Part shown: piece after piece, positions 62,872-64,000 of the stretch
Numbering within the stretch: position 1 is the stretch's first letter
Layout: the number at the start of each line of letters is the position of its first letter
Origin: Roridomyces roridus
Lineage: Eukaryota; Basidiomycota; Agaricomycetes; Agaricales; Mycenaceae
DNA: 64,000 nucleotides
Assembly (NCBI GenBank): GCA_029378245.1
Contig: JARKIF010000042.1
Location: 1-64,000 of the forward strand
Direction: 5' to 3'
Translations under genes and position numbers: made by a program
Notes under the pieces: model-generated
What the model was told of the DNA's origin: nothing
Database searches by the model: none
What the model saw: only the letters and a program-made list of their open reading frames with translations

Positions 62872-63999
62872 TTATTGCAGGTTCCACTGAGAAACGTTTT
62901 CCCATTCATGAATGCCACGTTGCGCCTCATGACCCGATTCCACCCTCAAGTCCAATCCACCATCTCCAAGTTCATCTAATCCAGCAAGCGTTACAGGATC
63001 GGGATCCGGACCATTCACTGCGAGGAATGACGCAGCGCGCATAGTGCAACGACTATTTCGACGACGCGACTTGAGCATCTGGAGGAAGAGAGGGTAATCG
63101 ATGGGCATCAATTCCAATGCTCCGAAACAAATTTCTCGGAGATGTTGAGACTCGGAAATGTCGGTGAGCATGGTCATATGGGCCTCCATGGCGTCGGCAC
63201 CCCCAGCAGCGAATGCGAGATTAATGGTGCTGATGAAGGGATATCTTTTGAGGATGCCCAATGTTGCGTCCGGAGAGGACATATCTTTGAGGTACAATTG
63301 TTGAGGCGCACATGCGGACCGGAGGACAAAGGCGTCTAAACTGTCGACCAGAACAGCGTCTTCCTGCGACCGAATGCCCAGTTCGGTTAGACGAGGGGCC
63401 CGGAGGTAATCCAACATCCTCGCATTGGATACACAGAGAATTTGTAGATGCAGGAGGCCGATAGCTTGGGCGCCGGGCTCGGGCCAGGGTTCCTCACCAT
63501 CGAAGGCGGCGAGAACTCTGGCACTAATGATGTTTGGCGCCAACTTTAGGACATGCAGGTGCGTTTTCCATGGACCATGGACGCGATACGTGGTAAGTTG
63601 ATGCGCGGGAACAAGGATGGGGATGAAGCGGCCTCTGTTGTGCACGCCCACATCCCGCAAAGAAGGTGCAGTTTTGAAGCATGTGATCGAGTCAACTCCA
63701 TTGTGACTCTTCTTGCCATCCCACTGTAGCCATAACCTCCGGAGGGAAGGGAGCCGGCCTCGAAGCTGTGCCAGGCGCGGGACCAAAGCCGAGCTCAACT
63801 GAATGCTGAGCGCCTCCCACCGGGCGGAGTGCTTCGACAGGAGGTCAAATAGCTTGAGCTGTACGGCGGAATCGGCTTCCTCGTATCCCCAGAAATAGAT
63901 ATTCAGATTCAGCGTCCCGGAGCGTCGGAGTTGAGTCTGAAGCATAGCCGAATGCTTCGAGCCGGGAGCGTGGCCGTAAATGCGGAGCGTCGACCACAA
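62872..63999 (-). CDS. F-box family protein, group II, 5' part beyond the window
   Basis: The reverse-strand frame is open at the window edge, so the CxxCG, coiled-coil and F-box parts should lie beyond 64000. The visible part is the Leu-rich half: L-N-I-Y-F-W-G, R-W-E-A-L-S-I-Q-L, L-P-S-L-R-R-L-W-L-Q-W-D, I-T-C-F-K-T-A-P-S-L-R-D-V-G and H-Q-L-T-T-Y-R-V-H-G-P-W. It ends E-W-E-N-V-S-Q-W-N-L-Q, a variant of the group II terminus. No lesion is visible within the window. Confidence 0.82.
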   Translation of the reverse strand: MWSTLRIYGHAPGSKHSAMLQTQLRRSGTLNLNIYFWGYEEADSAVQLKLFDLLSKHSARWEALSIQLSSALVPRLAQLRGRLPSLRRLWLQWDGKKSHNGVDSITCFKTAPSLRDVGVHNRGRFIPILVPAHQLTTYRVHGPWKTHLHVLKLAPNIISARVLAAFDGEEPWPEPGAQAIGLLHLQILCVSNARMLDYLRAPRLTELGIRSQEDAVLVDSLDAFVLRSACAPQQLYLKDMSSPDATLGILKRYPFISTINLAFAAGGADAMEAHMTMLTDISESQHLREICFGALELMPIDYPLFLQMLKSRRRNSRCTMRAASFLAVNGPDPDPVTLAGLDELGDGGLDLRVESGHEAQRGIHEWENVSQWNLQ

Positions 64000-64000
64000 T

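Overview
The window looks like nuclear DNA of a mushroom-forming basidiomycete (Agaricomycetes; a Mycena-like agaric is an inference, not shown). Genes have many introns of about 50-60 nt with GT..AG borders. Secreted carbohydrate-active enzymes are present, and the dominant family is the agaric-type F-box protein with the signature L-S-P-L-R-R-M-P-P-E-I-L-A-E-I-F. There are no bacterial-type operons, rRNA genes or CRISPR arrays.

Layout. 0.6-2.4 kb: a 13-exon secreted GH76 alpha-1,6-mannanase-like gene. 3.4-4.5 kb: an unidentified multi-exon family (copy A), followed by about 3 kb without a recognisable gene. 7.5-26.8 kb: F-box genes and F-box wreckage mixed with two pirin genes (11.4 and 25.9 kb) and two decayed copies (B and C) of the unidentified family. 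27.1-32.1 kb: an F-box pseudogene split by two different DNA transposons, then a short F-box-like gene with a 3' relic. 32.2-44.3 kb: an F-box gene with an internal deletion, a haem peroxidase interrupted by a transposon, a TA-flanked MITE, a second short F-box-like gene, a secreted S41 peptidase and a full-length F-box gene. 44.4-48.3 kb: an inverted copy of the short F-box-like gene plus another broken F-box gene. 48.5-50.3 kb: a GH28 polygalacturonase. 51.3-64 kb: six more F-box loci, the last cut by the window edge.

The F-box loci number at least 21 in about 56 kb, and about nine are visibly broken by nonsense codons, frameshifts, truncation or insertions. They fall into four architectures: (I) N-terminal CxxCG, coiled coil, F-box, ending near WLCRPxW; (II) the same N-terminus, ending near WxYxCPW; (III) no CxxCG; (IV) short proteins of about 275 residues. 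This is a birth-and-death nursery of presumptive SCF substrate receptors. The single-copy genes between them (GH76, GH28, peroxidase, S41) encode secreted enzymes, and nothing shows that they work together with the F-box proteins. The pirins are predicted nuclear Fe-binding cupins.

The most notable observations are: a predicted 1-nt exon immediately before the catalytic Asp-Asp codons of the GH76 gene; a two-copy 1.35-1.42 kb terminal-inverted-repeat element, where removing the element plus one 2-bp duplication restores the reading frame at both sites; an hAT-like MITE with an exact 8-bp target duplication; a 24-bp perfect TIR MITE with a TA duplication; and a splice acceptor ending exactly at the start codon in most CxxCG-type F-box genes.
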